From: JAOUEA01 sp031364965
Lineage (GTDB): Bacteria; Actinomycetota; UBA4738; HRBIN12
Direction of reading: 5' to 3'
DNA length: 21,389 nucleotides
Assembly (NCBI GenBank): GCA_031364965.1
Contig: JANLXF010000294.1
Location: 1 to 21,389 of the forward strand
Below, piece after piece: positions 21,235-21,389 of this stretch. A model generated the notes under the pieces. The model was not told where the DNA came from, ran no database searches, and was given only the letters and a program-made list of their open reading frames with translations. The translations under genes and the position numbers were made by a program. Position 1 is the stretch's first letter. Each line of letters opens with the position of its first letter.

Positions 21235-21389
21235 ATGGCGAGTGGGACGAACCGTCCCCGCAGCACCCAGGTCACCGACGGCCCCGAGCGCGCCCCGGCG
21301 CGGGCGATGCTCCGCGCCGTGGGGTTCAGCGAGGACGACTTCGGCAAGGCCCAGGTAGCCGTCGCCTCGTCCTGGAACGAGGTCACGCC
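21235..21389 (+). CDS. ilvD: Dihydroxy-acid dehydratase, N-terminal fragment
   Basis: The first 51 codons of a gene cut by the right edge. RSTQVTDGPERAPARAML followed by FSEDDFGKAQVAVASSWNEVT is the invariant beginning of dihydroxy-acid dehydratase, the iron-sulfur enzyme that makes the 2-keto acid precursors of valine, isoleucine and, through pantoate, coenzyme A. SSWNE[VI]TPC leads to the first cluster-ligand cysteine, which lies just off the edge. The ATG is supported by AGGAGGG 7 bases ahead. The close relatives phosphogluconate dehydratase and sugar-acid dehydratases have different N-termini, so IlvD is favoured. It is a housekeeping gene, so the accessory-looking catabolic region may end here. 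Confidence 0.9.
   Translation, partial: MASGTNRPRSTQVTDGPERAPARAMLRAVGFSEDDFGKAQVAVASSWNEVT

Noticed and set aside
1..21389. tRNA, rRNA, insertion sequence, prophage or CRISPR
   Set aside because: No cloverleaf, transposase, integrase, terminal repeats or spaced direct-repeat array seen on either strand.

Overview
The window is gene-dense, very GC-rich bacterial DNA, and it reads as the chromosome of a high-GC Actinomycetota, probably an uncultured environmental lineage. This rests on three things: strong G/C at third codon positions, frequent GTG starts, and -10 boxes of the TAnnnT type (TAGACT, TAGCCT) lying 6-7 bases before start codons, the layout of leaderless actinobacterial mRNAs. Taxonomy is inferred from style only; there is no rRNA, tRNA, insertion sequence or CRISPR here. 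No gene-free stretch exceeds 300 bases; the longest are 1812-1981, 9911-10100 and 21019-21234, described below.

Layout. (1) 1-575: the 3' end of a molybdenum hydroxylase large subunit. (2) 591-7345: two paralogous cytochromes P450 enclose a class III (GSA-type) aminotransferase, an aldehyde dehydrogenase and a Tat-exported PotD-like binding lipoprotein. One P450 is divergent; the other is the last gene of the four-gene operon. Between the divergent units lie a perfect 12-bp inverted repeat overlapping a good promoter and a perfect 16-bp tandem duplication. Both P450s resemble the aromatic O-demethylase GcoA (CYP255) and share an altered I-helix motif. (3) 7361-9243 (-): nucleoside hydrolase and ribokinase, overlapping by four bases, a salvage pair that releases and phosphorylates ribose. 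(4) 9293-9910 (-): a TetR regulator, divergent from 10101-11717, a PYROXD2-like flavoprotein, followed closely by an ADP-forming acyl-CoA synthetase. (5) 13889-16231: two small membrane proteins flanking an amidase. (6) 16263-17444 (-): acyl-CoA dehydrogenase, divergent from a metal-dependent amidohydrolase and a DMT transporter. (7) 19588-21018 (-): a PuuB-like FAD amine oxidase, divergent from the 5' end of ilvD.

The overall theme is uptake and oxidative breakdown of amines, amides, nucleosides and acyl/aromatic compounds. The part most likely to be undescribed is the P450-aminotransferase-ALDH-binding protein cluster (591-7345). Its substrate cannot be read from sequence; O- or N-dealkylation plus amine/aldehyde oxidation is my inference. 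No P450 reductase, ferredoxin, permease or ATPase is present in the window.
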